Assembly: GCA_022709695.1 (NCBI GenBank)
Contig: JAKLII010000008.1
Span: 1 to 64,000 of the forward strand
DNA from: Bacteroidota bacterium
GTDB taxonomy: Bacteria > Bacteroidota > Bacteroidia > Bacteroidales > SKPS01
DNA length: 64,000 nucleotides
Direction of reading: 5' to 3'
The notes under the pieces were generated by a model. That model made no database searches and was not told the DNA's origin. It worked only from the letters and a program-made list of their open reading frames with translations. Every line of letters starts with the position of its first letter. The first letter of the stretch is position 1. Shown piece after piece: positions 23,477-31,503 of this stretch. Made by a program: the position numbers and the translations under genes.

Positions 23477-24466
23477 ATGAAGACACAAGATAAGAAAAAC
23501 ATCCTGGTCACCGGTGCCGACGGATTCATTGGATCCCACCTGACTGAGCTTTTGCTTCAGGAGGGATACCGGGTGAGAGCCCTGTCGCTGTATAACTCCT
23601 TCAACTTCCACGGCTGGCTTGAGGGGATTTCCCATCCCGATCTGGAGGTGGTTACGGGTGATATCCGCGACCCTTATCTCTGCCGCAAACTCACGGAGGA
23701 TGCTGATCTGGTATTCAACCTTGCCGCCCTGATTGCAATACCATTCTCGTACGTGGCTCCGGACCTTTATGTGGAAACGAATGTAAAGGGTACCCTCAAC
23801 CTGTGCCAGGCCGCCCTTGACAACAAGGTACAGAGGTTTGTGCAGGTTTCTACCTCTGAAGTATACGGCACTGCCCGATACGTACCTATCGACGAGAAAC
23901 ATCCCAAACAGCCGCAATCCCCTTATTCCGCCACTAAAATCGGGGCCGATGCCATGGCACTCAGTTACTGCCATGCCTACGGATTGCCGGTGACCGTTGC
24001 CAGACCCTTCAATACATACGGCCCCAGGCAGTCGGCACGTGCCGTAATCCCCACCATCATCTCCCAGCTTCTGGCAGGCGCTGTTGAAATCCACCTGGGC
24101 GACACAACCCCCACCCGCGATTTCTGTTTCGTTACTGATACCTGCAGAGCGCTACTGGCCCTTGCAAATGCCCCTGCAGAAGGGATTGAGGTGAATATTG
24201 CCACCGGTAGCGAGATCTCCATAGGTGATCTGTTTATGCTGATTCGGGATCTTACGGGGAAAGAGGCCGTGATAGTAGCGGACAACGAACGTTTCAGGCC
24301 GAAAAATTCCGAAGTATTTCGCCTCTGCGGCGATACCACGCTGCTTCAGCAGCTTACCGGATTCAAACCCGCCACTCCGCTGCGTGAGGGACTGCGTGCC
24401 ACCATCAGTTGGTTCAGCCACTCCGAAAACCTGAAGCAATACAAAACGGGTATCTACAACATCTGA
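23477..24466 (+). CDS. legB: LegB-like NAD-dependent 4,6-dehydratase (SDR)
   Basis: 329 residues from the ATG at 23477. NILVTGADGFIGSHLTELLL near 8-27, then LSLYNSFNFHGWLEG near 38-52, FVQVSTSEVYGTARYVPIDE near 117-136, and the YSATK active site near 146-150 are the signature of the LegB clade, which removes water from UDP- or GDP-GlcNAc to give the 4-keto-6-deoxy sugar that begins legionaminic-acid synthesis. The downstream neuC/neuB/neuA homologues at 35-39 kb fit that pathway, although they are separated by about 11 kb. The next two genes encode a PLP enzyme and an acyltransferase, the same order of reactions as LegC and LegH. Confidence 0.83.
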   Translation: MKTQDKKNILVTGADGFIGSHLTELLLQEGYRVRALSLYNSFNFHGWLEGISHPDLEVVTGDIRDPYLCRKLTEDADLVFNLAALIAIPFSYVAPDLYVETNVKGTLNLCQAALDNKVQRFVQVSTSEVYGTARYVPIDEKHPKQPQSPYSATKIGADAMALSYCHAYGLPVTVARPFNTYGPRQSARAVIPTIISQLLAGAVEIHLGDTTPTRDFCFVTDTCRALLALANAPAEGIEVNIATGSEISIGDLFMLIRDLTGKEAVIVADNERFRPKNSEVFRLCGDTTLLQQLTGFKPATPLREGLRATISWFSHSENLKQYKTGIYNI

Positions 24467-24475
24467 ATCATTGAT

Positions 24476-25561
24476 ATGTCAGCCCGCTGGATTATTGGAG
24501 GAGAGTTAATTCCGAACCCTCAGGCGGATCCGGAGAAAAAATATCTTTCCCCACAGGCATGGGCTGAGCGCCACCACCCCGGATATTATGCGAACCTGAC
24601 AGGCGGAGGGTACTACTCGCTCAAAGTGCTGCTGGCAAACCTGAAGAATCGAATGCCGACGCCTGCAGTACTGCTCCCTTCCTACCTGTGTTCAGATATC
24701 ATCAGCACTTTCAGGGAGATGGAGGTTGCTTACACCTTCTATCCCGTGGATGAACACCTCCAGATCGATCTCGGAGCACTTGGTAAGCTGTTGGCAGATC
24801 CGGAAAATCAGGTGCTGTACATCATCCCCTGGTTTGGATTCCCTTTGCCGGATCATGCGACTGAGGCTATCCGCGCCTGGAAAGTACAGGGGCTCACTGT
24901 ATGGGAAGACCGGGCCCAATGCCTCTTCCCCGAATTTGCACCCTTGGGTGATGCCATCTTTTACAGCTTCAGGAAATTCCTCCCCCTCGACGGCAGCCTG
25001 TTGCTGACAAAAGAGGAGGTGGAGTGTCGTCCCGATCATTTCAACGATGTGTATCTGGCCTGGCGAAGGCAGGGACAGGCCTTCAGAAGCTGGTTTGTGC
25101 ATGACAACCTCCCCTTTGAGGCTGAATGCCTCGAATGTTTTGCCCGGGCCAACGATTATTACCATCAGCCCGGTGTGGCAGGTATGGATGTGAAAAGCCT
25201 TGCATGGTTTGAACAAACCGATATTGATACCGAAACCGCTGCCCGGCGAAGGGTTTACACCCTGTTGCATGAACGGCTGAAGGAGTATGCCCTGTTTCCT
25301 GATCCCGAAATCTCAGCTGCATCGCCCCATTGCTTTCCGGTTGTGATTGACCACCGCGATTGGGTTTTTGATACCCTGAAAGCGCAACAGATCTTCGCCC
25401 CGATCCTCTGGAGATTTGATGAAGGAGAGGTGCCCGTACATTTTACCGGGTCCCATGCCCTTTCGGGCCGTATCCTCAACCTGCCGGTAAGAACAGGTTT
25501 TCCGGATGATGCATGGGAATACATGGCCGGTGTTTTTCTTGAATCCCTCCGCCATGGATAG
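24476..25561 (+). CDS. Divergent DegT-like PLP-dependent aminotransferase
   Basis: 361 residues. It keeps the fold-type I layout of DegT/DnrJ enzymes but is divergent: GGGYYSLKVLLANL near 42 (PLP phosphate region), LPSYLCSDIISTFREMEV near 66-83, VWEDRAQCLFPE near 142 (Asp for the pyridine nitrogen) and SFRKFLPLDGSLLLT near 164-178 with the presumptive Schiff-base lysine. It is not close to classic LegC. It follows the LegB-like dehydratase by 9 bases and overlaps the GNAT/FemAB-like gene by 8 bases, so amination of the 4-keto sugar is the likeliest role, by inference. The first 20 residues are atypical and may mark a separate subfamily. Confidence 0.7.
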   Translation: MSARWIIGGELIPNPQADPEKKYLSPQAWAERHHPGYYANLTGGGYYSLKVLLANLKNRMPTPAVLLPSYLCSDIISTFREMEVAYTFYPVDEHLQIDLGALGKLLADPENQVLYIIPWFGFPLPDHATEAIRAWKVQGLTVWEDRAQCLFPEFAPLGDAIFYSFRKFLPLDGSLLLTKEEVECRPDHFNDVYLAWRRQGQAFRSWFVHDNLPFEAECLECFARANDYYHQPGVAGMDVKSLAWFEQTDIDTETAARRRVYTLLHERLKEYALFPDPEISAASPHCFPVVIDHRDWVFDTLKAQQIFAPILWRFDEGEVPVHFTGSHALSGRILNLPVRTGFPDDAWEYMAGVFLESLRHG

Positions 25562-26660
25562 TCACCTGATCACTATGCCTGAATATCCCGAAGGAAAGCT
25601 GCTCACCCTGGCGGATGCTGAGGAATGGAGGGCTGCTTTCAGAAGACTGCCTGTATTCCGGCAGGATGTCTACTTCACCCCGGAATATTACCGGCTTTTC
25701 GAAGCATGGCAGGGGGGGCGAGCCGCCTGCTTTGTGTTTACACATGCCGGCGATACAGCTCTCTATCCGTTTCTGATGAACCCTGTGCCGGGATCATTCG
25801 GGGATGAGTACAGAAATTATATAGATATTCAGGGAGCATACGGGTACAACGGGGTAGCTTCCGGAAATGATACAGAAGAGTTTTCGCAGCGGTTTTATGC
25901 GAAATTCCATGACTGGTGTCTGAGTAACGGGGTGATTGCCGAGTTTACCCGTTTTAATCCGGTGCTGGACAACATTGGTTTCAGCAGGCGGGTGATGGAG
26001 GTGGAGGAAGATCGCACCACTGTGCTCCTGCCGCTTCCTCCCGGTACCACTATGGAATCAGTCAGGACAGGTTACCGGAAAGAAACCCGGAAGAATGTGA
26101 AACATGCACTTGTTTCACCCATTACCTGGCGGAAGGGTTCTGAATCAGCAGATTATAAATCTTTTGGGTCACTCTACCGTTATGCCATGCAGCATCGGGG
26201 AGCTGCCCCCTTTTACCTGTTTGATGATTCCTTTTTTGAAAGACTCCGCAGTACTCCCAAGGATCTTGTGCACCTTCTGTTGTTTGAGGTGGACGGTGAA
26301 TTTGCCGGAGGTTTTTTGCTGTTTACCGGTGGATTATATGCCCACAACTTCCTCTCGGCGGTGAACGACACCGGCCGCCGGGCAGGGATAAGCGAGCTGA
26401 TGCAGGATGTGGCGGTTGCGGTGACACTTGAGCAGGGGTGTACCATGCTGCACCTTGGGGGCGGCAGCACCCGTGATCCGTACGACAGCCTGCTGAAATT
26501 CAAAAAAGGATTTTCAGGCCATACAGCCAGGTTTTATATTGGTAAAAAGATCCATAACCCTGTGGTTTATTGCGAAGTAATGGAAGCCTGGAAACAAAAA
26601 TATCCTGCCCTGGCCTCCCGAATAGGTCACAGGTTGCTGGCGTACCGGGAAAGGGAGTAA
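25554..26660 (+). CDS. FemAB/GNAT-like acyltransferase
   Basis: 368 residues from the ATG at 25554, which overlaps the previous stop by 8 bases; the frame is open a further 16 codons upstream. The C-terminal half has the acyl-transferase features GYRKETRKNVKHAL near 174-187, SLYRYAMQHRG near 206, LLFEVDGEFAGGFLLFTGGL near 242-261 and GISELMQDVAVAVTLEQGCTM followed by LHLGGGS...SLLKFKKGF near 300-325, the pattern of the FemAB-related GNAT group that transfers acyl or aminoacyl groups onto sugars or peptides. In this location it could acylate the amino sugar made by the preceding enzyme (a LegH-like step). The acyl donor is unknown. Confidence 0.7.
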   Translation: MDSHLITMPEYPEGKLLTLADAEEWRAAFRRLPVFRQDVYFTPEYYRLFEAWQGGRAACFVFTHAGDTALYPFLMNPVPGSFGDEYRNYIDIQGAYGYNGVASGNDTEEFSQRFYAKFHDWCLSNGVIAEFTRFNPVLDNIGFSRRVMEVEEDRTTVLLPLPPGTTMESVRTGYRKETRKNVKHALVSPITWRKGSESADYKSFGSLYRYAMQHRGAAPFYLFDDSFFERLRSTPKDLVHLLLFEVDGEFAGGFLLFTGGLYAHNFLSAVNDTGRRAGISELMQDVAVAVTLEQGCTMLHLGGGSTRDPYDSLLKFKKGFSGHTARFYIGKKIHNPVVYCEVMEAWKQKYPALASRIGHRLLAYRERE

Positions 26661-26710
26661 GTAGTTTGTAGAAAGTAGAAAGTAGAAAGAACAATTAATC
26701 TCTATTCTGC

Positions 26711-28090
26711 ATGCAATGGAATGGTCGCCTTATTTCGATGATTGTGGTGGTGGCGCTCACCTCCTTTATGGGTACATTTCTGATCTCTTCGGTCAATATT
26801 GCCCTTCCGGCCATTGAAAAGTCCTTTCTACTGGATGCGGTGTCACTTAGCCGCATCGTCACGGCCTTTCTGCTTTCCACTGCCATCTTCCTGCTTCCGG
26901 CGGGGCGCTGGGGCGACCTGATGGGTATCAGGAGGCTTTTCAGGATCGGGCTGTTTATTTTTGTGATTTCGTCGTTGGGCGGAGGATTAGCCCCATCCGG
27001 CAACTGGCTGATTTTGTGCAGATTTATTCAGGGCATTGGAGCAGCTTTCAGTAATACCACCGGTCCGGCCATTCTGGTATCAGCATTTCCTCCGCAGCAT
27101 CGTGGGCGCGTACTGGGGATATCGGTTTCGGGGGTATATACTGGTCTTGCAGCAGGTCCGTTTATCGGTGGGATGCTCACGGAGTATGCCGGCTGGAGGT
27201 CGATCTTTTTTACCGGAGCAGCCCTGGGGTTGTTCTGTATCGTGCTTGCATGGATTTATCTTGGAAAGGATGAAACAAGTACCTCAGCCAGAAGGCGTTT
27301 TGACTATCCCGGCACCGGATTGTACATGACTGGCTTTGTTTTGCTTGTTGCAGGGTCCTCTATGATCCCTTTCCTGGCGGGATGGCTTTTTCTGGCTTTT
27401 GGGACCTTTGCCCTCATTCTGTTCTGGTTTGTGGAAACACGAACGGAAATGCCGGTTCTGGACACCAGGCTGTTCAAAGGCAACCGGCTGTTTGCCTATT
27501 CCAATATTGCAGCCCTGATCAACTACAGTGCTACTTTCGCCATTGTGTTCTACCTGAGCCTGTTCCTGCAGAAGATCCAGGGTATGCCTCCCCGCACCGC
27601 CGGCACCATCCTGGTAGCCCAGCCGGTGATGATGGCCCTGATGTCGCCTATCACAGGCAGGTTGTCGGATCGGATACAACCCCGGTTTTTCACCAGCACC
27701 GGGATGTTCATGTGTGCCCTCGGACTGCTTGCCATGGCTTTCCTCACAGCTGCCACACCGGTGTGGGCCATCGTGCTGCTGCTGCTATGGGTGGGTACCG
27801 GCTTTGCACTGTTCTCTTCCCCCAACATGAACACCATCATGGGCTCTGTACAGAAACACCAGCTTGGACTGGCAAGCGGCACCGCAGCCACCATGCGTGT
27901 GGCAGGGCAGATCATCAGCATGACCATCGCAACCCTCTTTATCGCCCTCTACATCGGCAACCAAACTGTAAAAACCGTCCCCGATGCCATCTTTCTCAGA
28001 ACCATGCATTACGGTTTTATCACCTTCGCCCTCATCTGCGGTCTTGGGGTCTGGTTCTCGATGAAACGCGGGAAAGTGACATTTGGCTGA
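26711..28090 (+). CDS. MFS drug/proton antiporter (DHA2/EmrB-QacA-like)
   Basis: 459 residues with about 14 hydrophobic segments. Motifs include SSVNIALPAIEKSF near 25-38 (the motif of helix 1 in DHA2 members), AGRWGDLMGIRRLFRIGL near 65-82 (loop 2-3 motif A), RFIQGIGAAFSNTTGPAIL near 102-120 and GPFIGGMLTEYAGWRSIFF near 150-168 (motif C). It exports unknown compounds using proton exchange. It is preceded by a 50-base gap with AGAAAGT repeats and is not obviously part of the sugar cluster. The 54-bp repeat array begins about 100 bases after its stop. Confidence 0.9.
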   Translation: MQWNGRLISMIVVVALTSFMGTFLISSVNIALPAIEKSFLLDAVSLSRIVTAFLLSTAIFLLPAGRWGDLMGIRRLFRIGLFIFVISSLGGGLAPSGNWLILCRFIQGIGAAFSNTTGPAILVSAFPPQHRGRVLGISVSGVYTGLAAGPFIGGMLTEYAGWRSIFFTGAALGLFCIVLAWIYLGKDETSTSARRRFDYPGTGLYMTGFVLLVAGSSMIPFLAGWLFLAFGTFALILFWFVETRTEMPVLDTRLFKGNRLFAYSNIAALINYSATFAIVFYLSLFLQKIQGMPPRTAGTILVAQPVMMALMSPITGRLSDRIQPRFFTSTGMFMCALGLLAMAFLTAATPVWAIVLLLLWVGTGFALFSSPNMNTIMGSVQKHQLGLASGTAATMRVAGQIISMTIATLFIALYIGNQTVKTVPDAIFLRTMHYGFITFALICGLGVWFSMKRGKVTFG

Positions 28091-28106
28091 TGATGTTGAG
28101 CGCTAC

Positions 28107-28182
28107 GCTGTTGAGGAGGTTTAGGAAGTTGAGGAGGCGGAGCGAAGCGGAGTCCCGATAGCGAAGCGTATCGGGATTGAGG
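28107..28182. repeat. Short palindromes after the MFS gene
   Basis: TCCCGATA (28153-28160) pairs with TATCGGGA across GCGAAGCG, and GGAGCGAAGCGGAG repeats nearby. A related sequence with TCCCGG and TCGCTTCGCT is at 63360-63385. No T-run follows, so a terminator role is uncertain. Confidence 0.6.
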
Positions 28183-28194
28183 GAATTGAGTTTG

Positions 28195-28606
28195 AGAACC
28201 CCGAAGGGGTGCCAGAATTAAAGGGTGAGGGCGCACGCAGAAAAGAAAGAACCCCGAAGGGTTGCCAGGATTATAGGGTGAGGGATGCATGCAGAAAAGA
28301 AAGAACCCCGAAAGGATGCCAGGATTATAGGGTGAGGGATGCACGCAGAAAAGAAAGAACCCCGAAGGGGTGTCAGAATTATAGGGTGAGGGATGCACGC
28401 AGAAAAGAAAGAACCCCGAAGGGTTGCCAGGATTATAGGGTGAGGGATGCACGCTGAAAAGAAAGAACCCCGAAGGGGTGCCAGGATTATAGGGTGAGGG
28501 ATGCACCATGAAAAGAAAGAACCCCGAAGGGGTGTCAGGATTATAGGGTGACGGATGCACCATGAAAAGAAAGAACCCCGAAGGGGTGATAGGATTATCG
28601 GAGAAA
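28195..28606 (+). repeat. Eight-copy 54-bp hairpin array beside the RAYT gene
   Basis: AACCCCGAA begins at 28197, 28250, 28304, 28358, 28412, 28466, 28520 and 28574; the spacing is 54 (53 once). Each unit holds the hairpin ACCCC-GAA-GGGGT (two copies degenerate), then GYCAGGATTATAGGGTGAGG, then GATGCACGCAGAAAAGAA. There are no unique spacers. Because 54 is a multiple of three the array stays open on both strands, giving artefactual 18-residue repeat proteins. The last unit differs after the hairpin (GATAGGATTAT) and forms the left end of the RAYT element. Confidence 0.93.
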
Positions 28607-29201
28607 GGGGCTACACCATTTCGGGTTCATCATCATACCATTCAAAAAGATACGGCTCCTGAAATTCTATTTCAAACCTTTTAAGAAGCTCAAGATATTC
28701 CTCCCTGAATGACCGTTTTTTATGATGTTGCTCTTGATTCTGTATATACCGATACACGTCATCGAGTTGCGAATGACCATAGGAAAAAGCTCCGTAACCT
28801 TCCTGCCACTGGAAATGCCACGGCAACCATCGTTTGGAATTGATGAAATTGGAAGAGTTGTTTTTAATATCCCTTGCCAGGTCTGAGATTCGCATACTTG
28901 GTTTCAATCCCACGAATGCATGCACATGGTTGGAAACACCGTTGACAATGATGGCCTTTTGATTTTTCTCTCGTATGATACCGGACATGTATTTGAATAC
29001 ATTCTGCCTCCATTCAGGTTTAAGAAGGTTTTCCCGGCCTTTTACGGCAAATACATATTGTATATAGATTTGGGTATAGGTTCCGGCCATGGGTTTGATT
29101 TTTAACAAAGAAATAAAATTTTACAAGATGAATTTAATAATCATGTCCAAAATCATCATTCATTATCATCTCATCTATAATCATATCACCCCTTCGGGGT
29201 T
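28574..29201 (-). mobile_element. RAYT element bounded by 25-bp inverted repeats
   Basis: The left end at 28574-28598 and the reverse complement of the right end at 29177-29201 agree at 24 of 25 positions. Each end consists of AACCCCGAAGGGGT (a hairpin) followed by GATAGGATTAT on the left and GATATGATTAT on the right. The REP-associated tyrosine transposase gene lies between them, 12 bases from the left end and 86 from the right. This is the layout of a RAYT gene framed by inverted REP-like hairpins. Confidence 0.75.
28611..29090 (-). CDS. REP-associated tyrosine transposase (RAYT, IS200-like Y1 family)
   Basis: 159 residues from the ATG at 29090 (MAGTYTQIYIQYVFAVKGRE). A further in-frame ATG lies 6 codons upstream, but TYTQIY-x(4)-VFAVKGR is the usual start of these proteins. 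The HUH motif appears as VSNHVHAFVGLKP near 53-65 (histidines flanking a hydrophobic residue), and the tyrosine nucleophile is expected in the helix AFSYGHSQLDDVYRYIQNQEQHH near 101-123. WHFQWQEGYGAFSYGHS near 91-107 is also typical. Such enzymes cut and join single-stranded REP hairpins. The neighbouring array and inverted ends supply candidate substrates. The C-terminus (EPYLFEWYDDEPEMV) is the standard tail. Confidence 0.9.
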   Translation of the reverse strand: MAGTYTQIYIQYVFAVKGRENLLKPEWRQNVFKYMSGIIREKNQKAIIVNGVSNHVHAFVGLKPSMRISDLARDIKNNSSNFINSKRWLPWHFQWQEGYGAFSYGHSQLDDVYRYIQNQEQHHKKRSFREEYLELLKRFEIEFQEPYLFEWYDDEPEMV

Positions 29202-29291
29202 TTGCGATTGCTGATGGCTCCCATGTGCTATAATCCTGACACCCCTTCAGGGTTTTAAATTGGATAATTGGCACATTGGATAATTGGCACA
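29177..29291. repeat. Right-flank hairpin repeats and 16-bp direct repeat
   Basis: Besides the right end of the RAYT element (29177-29201), a second inverted copy of the array unit, TATAATCCTGACACCCCTTC plus AGGG, lies at 29229-29253. Two direct copies of TTGGATAATTGGCACA follow at 29260-29275 and 29276-29291. The region between 29091 and 29375 contains no gene. Confidence 0.85.
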
Positions 29292-29375
29292 TTATCTTCA
29301 ACCTCCCAAACAACCAAACAAACTTTTTGCATGCCGGATTGTTTGGTGCTAGAGCCGTTACCAAACTTTCCGGAT

Positions 29376-30086
29376 ATGTTTCGAAAAATTGTGATGTTTA
29401 TTGCGCTGGGGCTGGCTATAAATAATTTGTACGCGCAGGATTTTGGCCTCAGCTTGGCGTATGCCCCTATGCGGCCACTGAACCATATCATCGACCGGTA
29501 CAATGATACCCGCCCCTGGCTCGACGAGCAGATGCCGAATATCAGGTATCTCCCCGGTTTCACATTCAGCTTCGGGGTATCCGAATGGGATGATGACGTT
29601 TCGATGGAGCTTTTTGCCTGGAAATACCAGCGGCAGACCGTTTCATCAGGCTACGGTGGAACCGGGTACCGGAAACTTCGGGTGCGGATGACCACCCTCT
29701 CTATCGTTGGTGGTGCCTGGTATCCGGTTAGAAATGACAGGTATAAACTGGGATTGGGTGCCCGGCCGGTGGAACTCTCCATCTTTAAAGTCAAGGGAAA
29801 AACCCAGGACGATGCGAAGTGGCAGGTGCACTTCGCCTCCCCGGCGTTTCTGTTTATCCCCCTTTCCGCTTCATCTACGGTATTTGTTGAGTATCTCAGA
29901 CGGATGAAAGATCCCAGGAGTGCCTGGAAACTGAGACTGTACTGGCAGGCGCCATGGTGGCAGGGACAGGATATGATCTTTGTAAATCAGGCACTTAACC
30001 CGGGTACCTACAACGATACCTGGCAGAACCAGGAAATGGGGATCGGAAACATTGGATTACAACTTCTGATAACCGGAGGGAAATGA
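29376..30086 (+). CDS. Predicted outer-membrane beta-barrel protein, envelope module gene 1
   Basis: 236 residues from the ATG at 29376. The frame is open 36 codons further up, but that part covers the 16-bp direct repeat and has no signal peptide. MFRKIVMFIALGLAINNLYA followed by QDFG is a clean signal peptide. The mature part alternates polar and aromatic residues with many short strands (FGLSLAYAPMR, YLPGFTFSFGVSEW, KLRLYWQAPWW), suggesting a small barrel. No named family is recognised. The last 4 bases overlap the next gene, and two further secreted proteins follow in the same unit. Confidence 0.65.
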   Translation: MFRKIVMFIALGLAINNLYAQDFGLSLAYAPMRPLNHIIDRYNDTRPWLDEQMPNIRYLPGFTFSFGVSEWDDDVSMELFAWKYQRQTVSSGYGGTGYRKLRVRMTTLSIVGGAWYPVRNDRYKLGLGARPVELSIFKVKGKTQDDAKWQVHFASPAFLFIPLSASSTVFVEYLRRMKDPRSAWKLRLYWQAPWWQGQDMIFVNQALNPGTYNDTWQNQEMGIGNIGLQLLITGGK

Positions 30087-30919
30087 TCATGAAAAAGCAG
30101 ATGATAATAGCATTACTGGCGCTGCTGCCGGTGTTGGGTTGGGGCCAGAAATACGACGGGATCCGGGTCAGCTATCATGCAGGCCCAACCGCACATTTCT
30201 GGAATCCAAAACCGTTCAACACCTTCGTGGAATCCTACAACACCTATATGGCAAGCCTCCTGGAATCTCCTCTTACCGAATTTAAAAGTACATCATCCTC
30301 GTTTTCAAGAGGATTCGGTGGCTGGTCGGAAAGTAATGGTTTCGTATTCGGTATGGATTACCTTAAATCACAATTTAACCCCACTATTGAATCCTCTTTT
30401 AAAAATGGCAGGGGCAACCTCATTGAACTCGAGTTCACCGACTGGATGGTGAATGTGGAGCTTGGCAAGCGTTTCGGTACCCGCTGGGTAATCAACAGCA
30501 TAACGGGGGTCAACCTCCGAAGTGGCGTGGTAAGGGTGAATGTAATCCATTTCGATGGTTCGCTGTCGCAGGGGGATGAATTTTATTTTGCAGGTGTGTA
30601 CCGAAGCGTGGTGCAGAGCGACTTTACCCTCGGTGTAAAACTCCGGTTCGATCTTGCCCCCTTTGCATCCATCACTTTCAGCGGCATCCGTACACTCCCC
30701 TTCTTCGATACGGAGGAGAGCCGCAGCCTGCGTACCTTCGAAGATGACAGACCGGGGAAAGCGTTGTCGACCATCGTCTTTCCGGCCGATTACCAGAAAT
30801 ACGAAGAGAATGCCCAGAACGGAATCTATGATTACGAAAACAATATTATCCCCATGGACTTCAGAGGCTGGTACATCAATGCTTCCCTCGCACTTAACCT
30901 TAAAATCCTGAAGCTGTGA
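30083..30919 (+). CDS. Predicted outer-membrane beta-barrel protein, envelope module gene 2
   Basis: 278 residues from the ATG at 30083 (or 276 from the ATG at 30089). The signal peptide MIMKKQMIIALLALLPVLGW ends GQ-KYDG near 22-24. The mature chain is rich in alternating strands, with GNLIELEFTDWMVNVELGKR and FGTRWVINSITGVNLRSG in the middle and a closing WYINASLALNLKILKL that fits a C-terminal barrel strand. The family is unknown. ATGA overlap with the upstream gene and a 4-base overlap with the downstream lipoprotein gene show that the three are made together. Confidence 0.65.
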   Translation: MIMKKQMIIALLALLPVLGWGQKYDGIRVSYHAGPTAHFWNPKPFNTFVESYNTYMASLLESPLTEFKSTSSSFSRGFGGWSESNGFVFGMDYLKSQFNPTIESSFKNGRGNLIELEFTDWMVNVELGKRFGTRWVINSITGVNLRSGVVRVNVIHFDGSLSQGDEFYFAGVYRSVVQSDFTLGVKLRFDLAPFASITFSGIRTLPFFDTEESRSLRTFEDDRPGKALSTIVFPADYQKYEENAQNGIYDYENNIIPMDFRGWYINASLALNLKILKL

Positions 30920-31443
30920 AAACAAGTAATCTACTGATATTGATGGTGATATCACTCCTGTTGGCCTCCTGCGGGAAGGATGATTTTGTGAATTATGAGG
31001 ATGCCTTGTTCAAAGAACTCTCCAGGGGTGGTGGCATCTGGACCGTAGAGTCGATTGCTGATTTCCAGGTGTTGCCTGATGGAACCGACAGTCTTTTATC
31101 GGAACAAACCCCTGATGTGCAATACATTGTTTATTCTTATGCCAATCTGGAAAACGGACTCGTAACCTACGTGAACACTCTTACCACGGCAAGCCGCGAC
31201 AGCAGCGGACAGGTAAGTACATTCCATTACAGCATCTGGGCTGAAAAATCACGGATTACCTTATATGATGGCATCAACTCCCAATATGTGTATACCATTG
31301 TGGAGAGATCACGGAACACGCATATTTGGCAGCGCTTTACGGTAGATTATACCACCCAGGTGACCACAAAGAGGGTCATTACCCTGAAGCACTGCAGCTC
31401 CTGTGAACCTTATTACAAGGAGCATCTCCATATATCCATCTGA
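30916..31443 (+). CDS. Small lipoprotein, envelope module gene 3
   Basis: 175 residues from a GTG at 30916 that overlaps the upstream stop by 4 bases. MKTSNLLILMVISLLLASCG carries the lipobox LLASC with Cys 19, followed by GKDD, a surface-export-like acidic signal. The rest is a beta-rich lipocalin-like domain of unknown family (WTVESIADFQVLP near 43, RVITLKHCSSCEPYY near 154 with two cysteines close together). It ends the three-gene secreted module. Confidence 0.65.
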   Translation: MKTSNLLILMVISLLLASCGKDDFVNYEDALFKELSRGGGIWTVESIADFQVLPDGTDSLLSEQTPDVQYIVYSYANLENGLVTYVNTLTTASRDSSGQVSTFHYSIWAEKSRITLYDGINSQYVYTIVERSRNTHIWQRFTVDYTTQVTTKRVITLKHCSSCEPYYKEHLHISI

Positions 31444-31475
31444 GGAAAGAAATCCTCTCAACCGGAATGGTTTTA

Positions 31476-31483
31476 TATATTTG
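31476..31483 (+). promoter_or_regulatory. -7 promoter element before the EF-hand-like membrane protein
   Basis: TATATTTG, an exact TAnnTTTG match 20 bases before the ATG at 31504. No TTTG is seen at the normal -33 distance. Confidence 0.5.
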
Positions 31484-31503
31484 CGTGATAAAACCATGAG
31501 GCT

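Noticed and set aside
28009-28563. A 184-codon minus-strand frame with 18-residue repeats (HPSPYNPG...SGFFLF)
   Set aside because: It is produced by the 54-bp hairpin array, whose period is divisible by three; the plus strand is also open with a different repeat. There is no start context, signal or homology.
28195-28606. Possible CRISPR array
   Set aside because: The repeats are contiguous, with no unique spacers, each unit holds a hairpin, and no cas gene is present. It is a REP-type tandem array.
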